DNA from: an uncultured bacterium
Lineage (GTDB): Bacteria > Actinomycetota > Coriobacteriia > Coriobacteriales > Eggerthellaceae
Direction of reading: 5' to 3'
NCBI GenBank assembly: GCA_937890835.1
Contig: CALADF010000013.1
Span: forward strand, 1-6,985
DNA: 6,985 nucleotides
Both the position numbers and the translations under genes were made by a program. Under the pieces are notes generated by a model. That model was not told the DNA's origin, searched no databases, and saw nothing but the letters and a program-made list of their open reading frames with translations. Of this stretch, positions 1 through 6,741 are shown piece by piece. Positions within the stretch are counted from its first letter, which is position 1; each line of letters starts with the position of its first letter.

Positions 1-666
1 GAGGCGACGCCTGCGGAGCTTCGCGAGCTTGCCCGGGCGTTCGGCGACGCTGCGCGCAGGGCGTGCGCGGCGGGTTTCGACGGTGCGGAGATCCATGCGG
101 CGCACGGGTATCTGATCAGCCAGTTTCTGAATCCTCTGTTCAACCGAAGAAGTGACGAGTACGGCGGCTCTTCGGAAAATCGCGCGCGCTTTGCCGTCGA
201 GGTTGTTCGCGCTGTTCGCGCAAGCGTTCCCCGGGACTACCCCGTGTTGGTGAAGATCAACTCGAGCGACGGCGTCGACGGCGGCATGACCGAGCCCGAG
301 GCGTTGCAGGTCGCGCGCTTTCTCGCCGACGCAGGTGCGTCGGCCATTGACGTGAGCGGGGCGTGGCGCCTTGCGTGCGTGGCGGATCATGCGGGGGAGC
401 CGCTGTTCGCGGACTTCGCGCGGCGTCTCGTTCGCGAAGTCGACGTTGCCGTTTTGCTGACGGGCGGGTGTCGCTCCCTGGCGCCTCTCGAGCGTCTTGC
501 GCGCGAGGGTATCGCGGGTTTCGGGTTGTGCCGCCCCCTCATCTGCGAGCCCGATCTTCCCAACCGATGGCGTGCTCAGCGCGCCGAAGGACGCGTCACG
601 CCCTCGCGTTGCATTTTCTGCGATCGATGCAGCGTGACCCGCGACCATACCTGCGTGCTCGGGTAG
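1..666 (+). CDS. Old yellow enzyme family NADH:flavin oxidoreductase, 3' part
   Basis: This is the C-terminal 221 residues of an FMN-dependent TIM-barrel reductase; the 5' end lies outside the window. The reading frame is open from base 1 to the TAG at 664-666. Family signatures are clear. The segment around bases 85-175 reads GFDGAEIHAAHGYLISQF and then NPLFNRRSDEYGGSSENRARF, the barrel strand and loop typical of this family. Further on are TGGCRS (about 463-480) and GFGLCRPLICEPDLPNRW (about 517-570), which form the FMN-phosphate site. The protein ends in a cysteine cluster, C-x2-C-x2-C-x7-C (about 610-657), three residues before the stop. In larger relatives (2,4-dienoyl-CoA reductase, trimethylamine dehydrogenase) cysteines in this region bind [4Fe-4S] and are followed by a Rossmann domain; here the protein stops instead. 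Many short anaerobe homologues also end this way. Members reduce activated C=C bonds, but the substrate cannot be deduced. It is probably not in the operon that starts at 1449, since 782 bp separate them. Confidence 0.9.
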   Translation, partial: EATPAELRELARAFGDAARRACAAGFDGAEIHAAHGYLISQFLNPLFNRRSDEYGGSSENRARFAVEVVRAVRASVPRDYPVLVKINSSDGVDGGMTEPEALQVARFLADAGASAIDVSGAWRLACVADHAGEPLFADFARRLVREVDVAVLLTGGCRSLAPLERLAREGIAGFGLCRPLICEPDLPNRWRAQRAEGRVTPSRCIFCDRCSVTRDHTCVLG

Positions 667-698
667 ATGAGGGCCCGCGTCGGAACGGTTCGGGCGAC

Positions 699-718
699 GG
701 GGTTCTCGAGAGCCTTTT
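699..718 (+). terminator. Weak intrinsic terminator-like hairpin after the old yellow enzyme gene
   Basis: GGTTC (701-705) pairs with GAGCC (710-714), with one G-T wobble, around a TCGA loop. TTTT follows at 715-718. G699 and G700 could extend the stem by wobble pairs into the T run. It lies 35 bp after the stop codon at 664-666, where a terminator would be expected, but the stem and T tract are both short. Confidence 0.4.
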
Positions 719-1014
719 GCGAGCCTCGCCTGCGGGTGTGCTCGATTTCAGTGTTTCGGATTCTTGCTTTTGACGACTTGCATAACTTCGGCGGGCAATT
801 GCACGGCGTGCGGGCTGATTTCAGTGCGTCTTGGGAATAGGGTGACGTAAAACCACAGGTCAGGGAGCATCTGGCATCAAGGTTTCTTCGGAATGAGAAG
901 CCAAGCGTGTGCAACTCGTTTAAAAACGGGAATCGAGAGTGTAGTTTTTCGGCACGGACTTATCGGACGGTTGCCGCATGAGTCAATTGGCCGAGATCGC
1001 AGCTCGCGCCGTCG

Positions 1015-1043
1015 TTGACTGGGTGCTATGTAAACCATATTCC
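1015..1043 (+). promoter_or_regulatory. Possible sigma-70-type promoter (upstream candidate)
   Basis: TTGACT (1015-1020) is a good -35 match. It is followed after 17 bases by TATTCC (1038-1043), a poor -10. It sits at the left edge of the AT-rich core. If used, the leader would be about 400 nt, which is long. Tentative. Confidence 0.2.
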
Positions 1044-1224
1044 TTTGTTTTTCGGCGTAAAATTTTTCATCTTTTCGGCGAACGGTTTTTAGTGTCGAGT
1101 TCGCTTTTAATTCAAATGCATAACACCAGGTCAGATGGTGAAAAAAACAACACTATATTTACAAATAAGAATAATTAAGCATCATAAAACGGTCATGATT
1201 TGCGTTTGAACAGCCTACGATAAG

Positions 1225-1253
1225 TATTTATTGAACTATAACAATATGATAAT
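1225..1253 (+). promoter_or_regulatory. Possible promoter of the molybdoenzyme operon
   Basis: GATAAT (1248-1253) matches the -10 consensus at five of six positions and lies in the most AT-rich stretch before the operon. The -35 candidates 15 to 17 bases upstream (within 1225-1232) are weak, which would fit a promoter that depends on an activator. A TTGAAC hexamer at 1231-1236 is too close to serve as its -35. The palindrome at 1266-1286 lies just downstream. Confidence 0.25.
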
Positions 1254-1265
1254 ATGCCAACTGTT

Positions 1266-1286
1266 GTGATGCTGGCCGGCAATCAC
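1266..1286. promoter_or_regulatory. Palindrome, candidate operator
   Basis: GTGAT (1266-1270) and ATCAC (1282-1286) form an inverted repeat around a second near-palindrome, GCTGGCCGGC (1271-1280). It lies between the possible -10 at 1248 and the leader of the operon, where a repressor or a response regulator could act. The half-sites resemble CRP/FNR-type halves only loosely, and the 11-base spacing is longer than those regulators use, so I do not name a regulator. Confidence 0.3.
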
Positions 1287-1373
1287 TGATGGGCGGATCA
1301 AAGCGCACGTTCGGTCCAGGGCTTGGAGGGAGTCCTAAACGCCGTTGGGCAACGATGCGCGCACGAGGGGATA

Positions 1374-1389
1374 GCGCCTTTCGGGGCGT
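1374..1389 (+). other. Leader hairpin with UUCG loop
   Basis: The bases CGCCT (1375-1379) pair with GGGCG (1384-1388) around a TTCG tetraloop, and an outer G-T pair extends the stem to 1374/1389. It is in the untranslated leader, about 60 bases before the start codon at 1449. No T run follows, so it is not a terminator. It may stabilise the mRNA. I could not match the leader to a molybdenum-cofactor riboswitch. Confidence 0.3.
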
Positions 1390-1448
1390 GGGCAAAACGT
1401 CCAGAACTCGTGGAGATCCGCGCGAAGACACATGACAGAGGAGGAGAA

Positions 1449-4400
1449 ATGAAAGGCAGGAGCATTAATCGCCGCACCTTCGTCGGTGCGATGTGCGCTC
1501 TTGGCGGCCTTTCGGTAGCGGGCGCGAGCCTGGGCATGCAGCCCGATGCCGCGGTGGCCGCCGAAAGCGCTTTCCCCACGCCTAAGACGGGCAAACCCGT
1601 CGAGGCCAAGGTCGATCCGAAGACCGGTGAGGTTACGGTCAACGAGGACGTGATCGTCCGCTACAGCGGATGCGTTGGCTGCTACTGCTCGTGCGGCAAT
1701 CGCGTGAAGATCGACCGTGCTACGGGACGCATTCTTGGAGTTGGCGGAAATCCGTATAATCCCGCCGACGCATATCCGTTCCTTGACCATGACGCACCGC
1801 TTACTGAGGCTTTTCAGTCCATGAGCTTTGCGAATGGCAAGGGCAACCTGCTGCGCGGCACGGTGTGCGGACGTGGCAACGCTACGCTCAACGGCTATTC
1901 TCAGCCCGATCGCATCACCACGCCGCTCAAGCGTGCGGGCAAGCGCGGCGAGGGCAAGTGGAAGCCCATTGGCTGGGACGAGCTCATCAAGGAAGTCACC
2001 GAAGGTGGCAAGCTCTTTGCCGAGATTGGCGAAGACCAGGAGATTGAGGGCTTCAAAGCTCTTCATGACACCGAGACCCCTATGAATGCGGACGAGCCGA
2101 GGCTCGGACCGATCTCCAACCAGTTGGTTATGCTCGGCAGCCGTTCCGATGGGCGCGGCAGCTTCTCGAGCCGTTTCGCCGGCACGTTCGGAACGGTCAA
2201 TGCCTACGGGCATGCCTCCAGTTGAGCGGTCGCTAATTCAGCGAGTTCGCTGGCACAAAAGGGAACCGGCCTTACTCCCGAACCCGAAGAGGCCGAATAT
2301 GCAATCTGGCTGGGTGCTTTCCCCGGCGGCAGCATGATTAACTTCCAGAGCTCAGGCAAGCGCACATCTGCCAACCTGGCGTCTGGTAAGCTCAAGATCG
2401 ACGTGCTCGACTGCACGTTGGCTAACGGCTGCGTCACTCCGACGCTTCCTGGAATCAACTGGATTCCGATCAAACCTGCAACCAATGCGGCTTTCTGCGC
2501 GGCTTTGATCAGCAAGATGATCCAAGACGGTACCTATAACGCCGACGCGATTTCGTTTACCAACCAGAAGGCGGCTGTGGCTGGCGGCTATGGCGCGTAC
2601 ACGAACGCATCCTTCCTGGTCATCACCGACGAGAGCCATCCGAACTATAAAAAGCTCATGCGTCCCGCAGATGCGGGCATCGACGCTCCCGAGGAGAAGG
2701 ATAAGTCGGGCGCTGCCATCGAGAAGTTCGTGTGCATCGATGCTGAGACGAATGAGCCCGCCGTGAACACTGACTGCTCGAAGGGCGTTCTTGAGTTCGA
2801 GGGCGAAGTTAACGGCGTGAAGGTTCGTACGGGCTTCTTGATGCTCAAGGATTCCGTCAACGAATACACCATCGACGAATATTCCGAGATCACCGGCGTT
2901 TCCGTTGCTGATCTCGAGCGCATCGCCAAGGAGTACACCTCCCATGGAACTCGTGTTGGCGTATGCCATAAGGGCGGCTCTGCTGCATCGGTTAACGGTG
3001 TCGATGCCATGGTCGGCGCGAATCTGCTCCATGCCATGGTCGGCGCGAATCAAATGACCGGCGGTAATGCTCCGAACAGCCCCGCTCCCACCACCACCGG
3101 TGACGGTGCGCGCTACAAGCTGAGCACGATCAAGGGCAAGCCCTCTGTTTCGACGAAGAATGCCTGCTATATTTCGCGTACGGCTATCGCATGGTCTAAG
3201 ACGGACGAGTATAAGAATCGTGTAAAGGCCGGCGAATCCGATCCTAAGCCGAAGATGCCCTGGTTCGAAAACGGCCCCGCTTCCGATAGCCAGGCTCTCA
3301 TGTCTATCGTCAACGGTTATCCGTACCAGGCGAAGATTCTGACGTCTTTTATGTGCAACACCATTCAGGCGACCCCCGGCGCGATGCGCGATGAGGTGAT
3401 CGAGCGCCTGAAGGACACCTCTGTCGTTCCCCTCCATATTGCGTGCGATGTGTTTATTGGCGAGCATGCCCAATACGCCGATTACATCGTCCCTGATGTT
3501 ACTCCGTACGAGAGCTTCGGTCTTCCCACCACGGGCACCACGTTCACCGGTTACGGTACCACGGTTCGTTGGCAGACCTCCGAGCCTCAGAGCATGGAGA
3601 TCTCCGGCGGTCGTCATGCGAGCTGGGAGACCTTCCTTGCGGACGTCGCGGTTGCCTGCGAGCTTCCTGGCTGGGGCGAGGATGCTATCGAAGACGTCGA
3701 CGGCAACAAGTGGCCGCTCTACGATGCGTGCGATTTCTATCTGAAGGCCGTTGCCAACTTGGCTTACGCCAACAAGAAGCCGGTTTCTGACATTTCTTCC
3801 GAGGAGGCGCACATTCAAGCTCTTGACGAGCTCCCCGAGAGCTTCAAGGCGACGGTTACCGAGGAAGAGTGGCCGAAGGTTCTTAACGTCTTGTCGCGCG
3901 GTGGACGCTACTGGCCGATGGACTTTGTCCATCCGGACCCCGAGGGCGGTCGTAGCTATGGATACGAGAAGGACTTCGTAACCTACATCTACGGAGAAAA
4001 GCGCGCTCTCTACAAGAACTGCTATTCCGGCAAGGGCGTTTCTCCGACTCTTCGCTACAATCCGGAAACCTTCTCGGACCTTTCCCCTGTCGAGGATCAT
4101 TACTCGAGGGAGGAGTATCCCTTCACGGCTTCCGAGCATAAACCTCGTTTCCGTACGGTGACGATGCTGTCCAACAGCCCGATCATGCGCGATCTGTGCT
4201 CGCATAACTACATCGAGATCAACGATGAGGATGCGGCTGAGCTCGGCATCAAGGACGGCGATAAGATTCGCGCGGTGACGCCTCTTGGGGATGTCAGCGA
4301 GGGCGTGGCCATGGTTCGCGCCGGTCAGGTAAAGGGTGCGTTCAGCCTCTCCTTCGGATACGAGCACATTAACTATGGTGCGCAGGACATCGAAATCGAT

Positions 4401-4562
4401 GGCAAGCTCACCAAGGGCGATCCCGCTATCGCCGCTGGCGTGCGTATTCATCAGATGCTCGATCCGCTGGTAAGCAAAGACGGCGTTTTGAGTATTTACT
4501 CGGAGAACGAGGCGGCAAGTCCTGGTCGTAGCGGCGGCATGTTCAAGATCGAGAAGGCGTAA
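1449..4562 (+). CDS. Molybdopterin oxidoreductase catalytic subunit (TtrA/PsrA/ArrA-like), probable selenoprotein read through TGA at 2223-2225
   Basis: This is the catalytic subunit of an exported respiratory molybdoenzyme of the DMSO reductase family, about 1037 residues if TGA at codon 259 is read as selenocysteine. The ATG is chosen because AGGAGG (1439-1444) precedes it and a Tat signal follows: RRTFVG at residues 8-13, a hydrophobic stretch to about 29, and a likely cleavage near residues 36-39 (AVAA). C75, C78, C82 and C140 form the FS0 [4Fe-4S] site (C-x2-C-x3-C-x57-C). G-T-V-N (248-251) leads to the molybdenum-ligand position at 259. The bis-MGD-binding central part continues with WLGAFPGGS and GINWIPIKP. 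ADYIVPDVTPYESFG lies near residue 677. The C-terminal cofactor-binding barrel runs from about 905 to 1000 (NSPIMRDLCSHNYIEINDED). Length and partners fit tetrathionate, polysulfide or arsenate reductases, and the substrate is not determinable. The residue after codon 259 is Ala, not the His of formate dehydrogenases. The alternative is a nonsense mutation giving a 258-residue fragment plus an orphan frame from ATG 2334; I think this less likely. Confidence 0.85.
2223..2225 (+). other. In-frame TGA, probable selenocysteine codon at the molybdenum ligand
   Basis: The frame open from 1449 to 2222 and the frame open from 2226 to 4562 are the same. This TGA is the only interruption in 1038 codons. 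The context is FGTVNAYGHASS, then TGA, then AVANSASSL. From memory, E. coli FdhF reads GTNNVDCCARV before its Sec140, so both have nine residues between GT and the UGA. That residue binds Mo through Se in FdhF and is usually Cys in the polysulfide/arsenate/tetrathionate reductase branch. The match of position, plus intact sequence on both sides, supports recoding. It needs SelA, SelB, SelC and SelD elsewhere in the genome, none of which is in this window. Confidence 0.8.
2226..2270 (+). promoter_or_regulatory. Candidate bacterial SECIS element
   Basis: CAGCG (2239-2243) pairs perfectly with CGCTG (2248-2252), leaving the loop AGTT. A2244-T2247 could close further, and T2238-G2253 adds an outer wobble. 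The loop GU (2245-2246) is at +20 and +21 after the TGA, the same distance as the loop G and U of the E. coli fdhF SECIS as I recall it. A lower stem is possible between GCGGT (2226-2230) and ACCGGC (2265-2270) with one bulged base. A competing hairpin, TCGCT (2230-2234) with AGCGA (2240-2244), uses the same bases; it is shorter and its loop has no G. I did not find a clear equivalent of the bulged U of the fdhF element, although unpaired T bases occur at 2237-2238. Confidence 0.6.
3004..3051 (+). repeat. Two exact 21-bp direct repeats inside the molybdoenzyme gene
   Basis: The 21 bases at 3004-3024 recur exactly at 3031-3051, a period of 27 bases (nine codons). They encode AMVGAN twice, in the segment DAMVGANLLHAMVGANQMTGG. 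The second copy corresponds to the family's usual helix before a GG turn (a motif like LNALVGNxxxxGG). The frame is kept, so the protein is intact. It may reflect a small in-frame duplication or local conversion. Confidence 0.85.
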
Positions 4563-4576
4563 GGGGGTAGGCAATC

Positions 4577-5209
4577 ATGAGTGAGACTAAGCTTGGCATG
4601 TTGATTGATCTGTCCCTTTGCATCGGCTGCAACGCTTGCGCTGTTGCCTGCAAGCAGGAAAACGATGTGCCTCTGACTAACTTTAATACGTGGATCGAGA
4701 GCTTCGACGTCGAGCGCCCGGATGGCCGTGTTGCTCGTGCGAACGTTCCCAAGCAGTGCAACCACTGCGACAATCCCAGCTGCGTGTCGGTCTGCCCGAC
4801 GGGCGCGAGCTACAAAGCTGCCGACGGTACGGTGCAGATCGATGAGGAGAAGTGTATCGGCTGCAAGTACTGCATGGCCGCTTGCCCCTACGGCGCCCGT
4901 TACGCCATTGTCGAGACCGGCGTCGTCGGCAAGTGCACCTACTGCGCTCACCGCAGCGAGAACGGCCTGCTTCCCGCGTGCGTTTCGACGTGTGTAACCA
5001 AGGCGCGTATTTTCGGCGATCTCAACGATCCCGATAGCGATATCTCGAAGGCCATCAAAGGGCATGGCGGTGCGGATCATCTGATGCAGGATCTCGGCCA
5101 GGAGCCGACGCTGTGCTACTTTGGTCTTTCCGACATTGAGGCAATGCCTCGTGTCTCCGCTGTCCACAAGGGCGGTAACGTGTTCAAGCCGTATGAGGGG
5201 AGGCAGTAA
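4577..5209 (+). CDS. Four-cluster [4Fe-4S] ferredoxin-like electron transfer subunit (PsrB/TtrB/DmsB-like)
   Basis: This 210-residue protein passes electrons from the membrane subunit to the molybdenum subunit. Sixteen cysteines fall in four groups: C15/18/21/25, C61/64/69/73, C93/96/99/103 and C120/123/135/139. This is the pattern of the DmsB/PsrB/NrfC family with four [4Fe-4S] clusters. The group CIGCKYCMAACPYGAR is especially typical. An extra Cys180 lies outside the clusters. There is no signal peptide: the first cluster motif starts at residue 15. It is therefore expected to be exported by hitch-hiking with the Tat signal of the catalytic subunit. The ATG lies 14 bp after the preceding stop, with a G-rich ribosome site at 4563-4567. 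Its stop codon overlaps the next start by one base. Family membership is sure; the exact complex (tetrathionate, polysulfide, arsenate or other) is not. Confidence 0.95.
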   Translation: MSETKLGMLIDLSLCIGCNACAVACKQENDVPLTNFNTWIESFDVERPDGRVARANVPKQCNHCDNPSCVSVCPTGASYKAADGTVQIDEEKCIGCKYCMAACPYGARYAIVETGVVGKCTYCAHRSENGLLPACVSTCVTKARIFGDLNDPDSDISKAIKGHGGADHLMQDLGQEPTLCYFGLSDIEAMPRVSAVHKGGNVFKPYEGRQ

Positions 5210-6066
5210 TGGTTTGGGATGCAGTCATTGCTTGTTACCTCTTCCTGGCAGGCATGGGCGCGGGTGCGTTCGCGCTGGCGGCTCTCGCCGGCTTGATGAA
5301 GCCCGAGCTTAAGAAGATTCGTCGCGTGGGTTACATCATCGCTCCGATAGCCGTCGCCGTGGGCTGCTTGCTGCTCATGGTGGACGCTAAGGGCGGCCTG
5401 TTCAACCCGCTGCGCTTCTTCTTCATCGTGTCGAACCTGCAGTCCGTCATGTCGTGGGGTGTCATCATCCTGTGCCTGTTCATCGTGGTGAGCGGCATCG
5501 CGCTGGTGCTCAATCTCATGAAGAAGGAGACCCCGAAGGCCATCGACATCATCGGTCTGGTGCTCGCTGTCTGCACGGCCGCCTACACCGGCGTGCTTCT
5601 GGGCGCGGCTCCCGGCTTCCCCCTGTGGAACATCGTGGTCATGCCGCTGCTGTTCATCGTGTCGGCCACCTCTTCCGGTTTCGCTTCGGTGCTGCTGGTC
5701 GCTCATGCGACCGGCTCCGAGGAGCCTGCCGCCCTTCCGTTCCTTAAGAAGACGGCGTATATCCTCCCTGCGCTTGAGGCTGTGCTGGTCGTGGTTCTCT
5801 TCGTCGTCGCGATGATGACGCAGGGCTCTGGCGCCGAGGCTGCCGTGGCTTCGGTCATGAACATGGTCGCCGGATCGTACGCTCCGGTGTTTTGGGTCGG
5901 CTTCGTCGTGGTGGGGCTTGTCGCTCCCGTCGCGCTCGAGGTGCTCAACGCCCGCAAGGCGTCTTCCGCGAAGGGTCTTGCGGTTGCGGCGGAGGCATGC
6001 GTTCTCGTGGGCGCGTTCCTGCTCCGCTTCCTGGTCATCATGGCCGCCGTGCCGATCTTCGGCTAA
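5209..6066 (+). CDS. NrfD/PsrC-type membrane anchor and quinol oxidase subunit
   Basis: This 285-residue integral membrane protein has about eight hydrophobic helices, near residues 5-28, 40-60, 82-104, 111-135, 139-167, 184-204, 223-245 and 257-281. The N-terminus, MVWDAVIACYLFLAGMGAGA, carries the W...YLFLxGxGAGA pattern of the NrfD family. In this family the subunit has no haem; it binds menaquinol in the membrane and delivers electrons to the four-cluster subunit. Length agrees with PsrC-like and DmsC-like proteins and is shorter than typical TtrC. The start ATG shares its A with the preceding TAA (TAATG), implying translational coupling. GGGGAGG at 5197-5203 is a strong ribosome site five bases before it. 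Individual quinone-binding residues were not assigned. Confidence 0.92.
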   Translation: MVWDAVIACYLFLAGMGAGAFALAALAGLMKPELKKIRRVGYIIAPIAVAVGCLLLMVDAKGGLFNPLRFFFIVSNLQSVMSWGVIILCLFIVVSGIALVLNLMKKETPKAIDIIGLVLAVCTAAYTGVLLGAAPGFPLWNIVVMPLLFIVSATSSGFASVLLVAHATGSEEPAALPFLKKTAYILPALEAVLVVVLFVVAMMTQGSGAEAAVASVMNMVAGSYAPVFWVGFVVVGLVAPVALEVLNARKASSAKGLAVAAEACVLVGAFLLRFLVIMAAVPIFG

Positions 6067-6083
6067 GTTAAGGAGGAAAAACG

Positions 6084-6716
6084 GTGACTGACGAGCTTCT
6101 TCTTGAAGGTGACGGTCTGCGCGGGTTCCGTACCGTCATGGCCGTGTGCGCGGAGGCTCTGCTCAATCTTCCGACGGAAGACGTGGTGGCCAACGTGCGG
6201 TCGGTTGCCGAGGCGCTCGGCGACGATGGGTTCAACGATGTCGTCGCCGACGCCGCCCTTGAGCAGCGCTACTACGATCGTTTCTTCGTCTCGGCTCATC
6301 CCGCGTACGTTCCTCTGTGCGAGGATGCTGTGCGCGGCGGGTACATGGACGACGATCGCTTCCGCTACGGGTCCGTGTGCGGCAAGCACTACGCGCACAC
6401 GTTGACGTGTTACAAGGCCGTTGGGTTCGACTTCAGGCGCATCGAGGGATTCGAGCCTTCGGTGTCGATGCTCAAGCCCGACTCGATGGCATCTGAGCTC
6501 GCGTTTCTCGCGTTTCTCGCTGACAGCGCGCTTGCAGCTGAAGGTCGGGATTCGGAGGTGGCGCAACGCAGCCGCGAGCTGCTCGTCACGTTCGCGCGTG
6601 ATCATGCGAGCCGTTGGTTCGGAGATGCGGTTGAATGCCTCGAGCGTTTCGACGAGGATTTCTACGCCGGCGTTTGCGCTTTGGCTGCGGAGTCCGTCGC
6701 CGCCTTGGTGGAGTAG
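6084..6716 (+). CDS. TorD-family molybdoenzyme maturation chaperone
   Basis: This 210-residue cytoplasmic protein resembles TorD/DmsD/NarJ-type chaperones. These bind the Tat signal of the molybdenum subunit and hold it until the cofactor is inserted. Recognisable family blocks are YYDRFFVSAHPAYVPLCED (about residues 63-81), KPDSMASELAFLAFLADSA (about 131-149) and FARDHASRWFGD (about 170-181), corresponding to the TorD P-x-Y, DHxxxEL and H-x-x-x-W regions. Sequence similarity is loose, as usual for this family. The start is GTG at 6084, chosen because a near-perfect AAGGAGG lies at 6070-6076 with seven bases of spacing. It lies 17 bp after the membrane subunit and is the last gene before a strong terminator. 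Its natural client is presumably the subunit encoded at 1449-4562; if that protein is a selenoprotein, this chaperone would also be handling a Sec-ligated site. Confidence 0.85.
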   Translation: MTDELLLEGDGLRGFRTVMAVCAEALLNLPTEDVVANVRSVAEALGDDGFNDVVADAALEQRYYDRFFVSAHPAYVPLCEDAVRGGYMDDDRFRYGSVCGKHYAHTLTCYKAVGFDFRRIEGFEPSVSMLKPDSMASELAFLAFLADSALAAEGRDSEVAQRSRELLVTFARDHASRWFGDAVECLERFDEDFYAGVCALAAESVAALVE

Positions 6717-6741
6717 CGCATCCTTTTCGCTCCCTCGCTTG

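Larger units (their letters stand above)
667..1448. other. Long intergenic region with AT-rich core
   Basis: I find no convincing gene in these 782 bases on either strand. Short open frames here (for example 978-1178 forward) have no family resemblance, and their composition changes abruptly inside them. The left part (667-1010) is GC-rich. A core at about 1030-1260 is very AT-rich, with A and T runs at 1060-1090 and 1141-1185, unlike all flanking genes. The right part (1290-1448) is GC-rich again and is probably the untranslated leader of the molybdoenzyme operon. A small inverted repeat, CACCA (1124-1128) with TGGTG (1136-1140), lies in the AT-rich core. No tRNA, including no tRNA-Sec, was recognised. 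The likely role is regulatory DNA for the operon; a decayed gene cannot be excluded. Confidence 0.6.

Noticed and set aside
978..1178. 66-residue forward frame in the intergenic region
   Set aside because: It has no convincing ribosome site or family resemblance, and it runs from GC-rich into AT-rich DNA with an abrupt change in composition.
1323..1448. In-frame N-terminal extension from TTG 1323
   Set aside because: It would place about 42 residues before the Tat motif and has no better ribosome site. ATG 1449 has AGGAGG just upstream and puts RR at residues 8-9.
667..1448. tRNA-Sec or other RNA gene in the long intergenic region
   Set aside because: I found no TΨC-like motif, no long acceptor stem and no CCA-type end; the visible hairpins are short and separate.
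2230..2244. Hairpin TCGCT/AGCGA right after the TGA as the SECIS
   Set aside because: Its loop (AATTC) has no G and it is too close to the TGA; the 2239-2252 hairpin is stronger and better placed.
2334..4562. Independent molybdopterin oxidoreductase gene starting at ATG 2334
   Set aside because: The frame is open back to the TGA at 2223-2225, and the missing upstream part, with Tat signal, FS0 cysteines and ligand block, is in the same frame from 1449. No good ribosome site precedes 2334, and the protein would lack its first cofactor domain.
1449..4562. Pseudogene by nonsense mutation
   Set aside because: Possible, but the stop falls on the one codon where selenocysteine is expected, a SECIS-like hairpin follows, and the remaining 779 codons before the TAA and the three downstream genes are intact.
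1449..4562. Formate dehydrogenase alpha subunit
   Set aside because: The Sec position is followed by Ala-Val, not by the His found in formate dehydrogenases. Size and partner subunits fit the sulfur-oxyanion/arsenate reductase type better.
2352..4574. 740-codon open frame on the reverse strand
   Set aside because: It mirrors the catalytic gene almost end to end, shows no family motifs, and arises from codon bias in GC-rich DNA. The forward frame has all the recognised domains.
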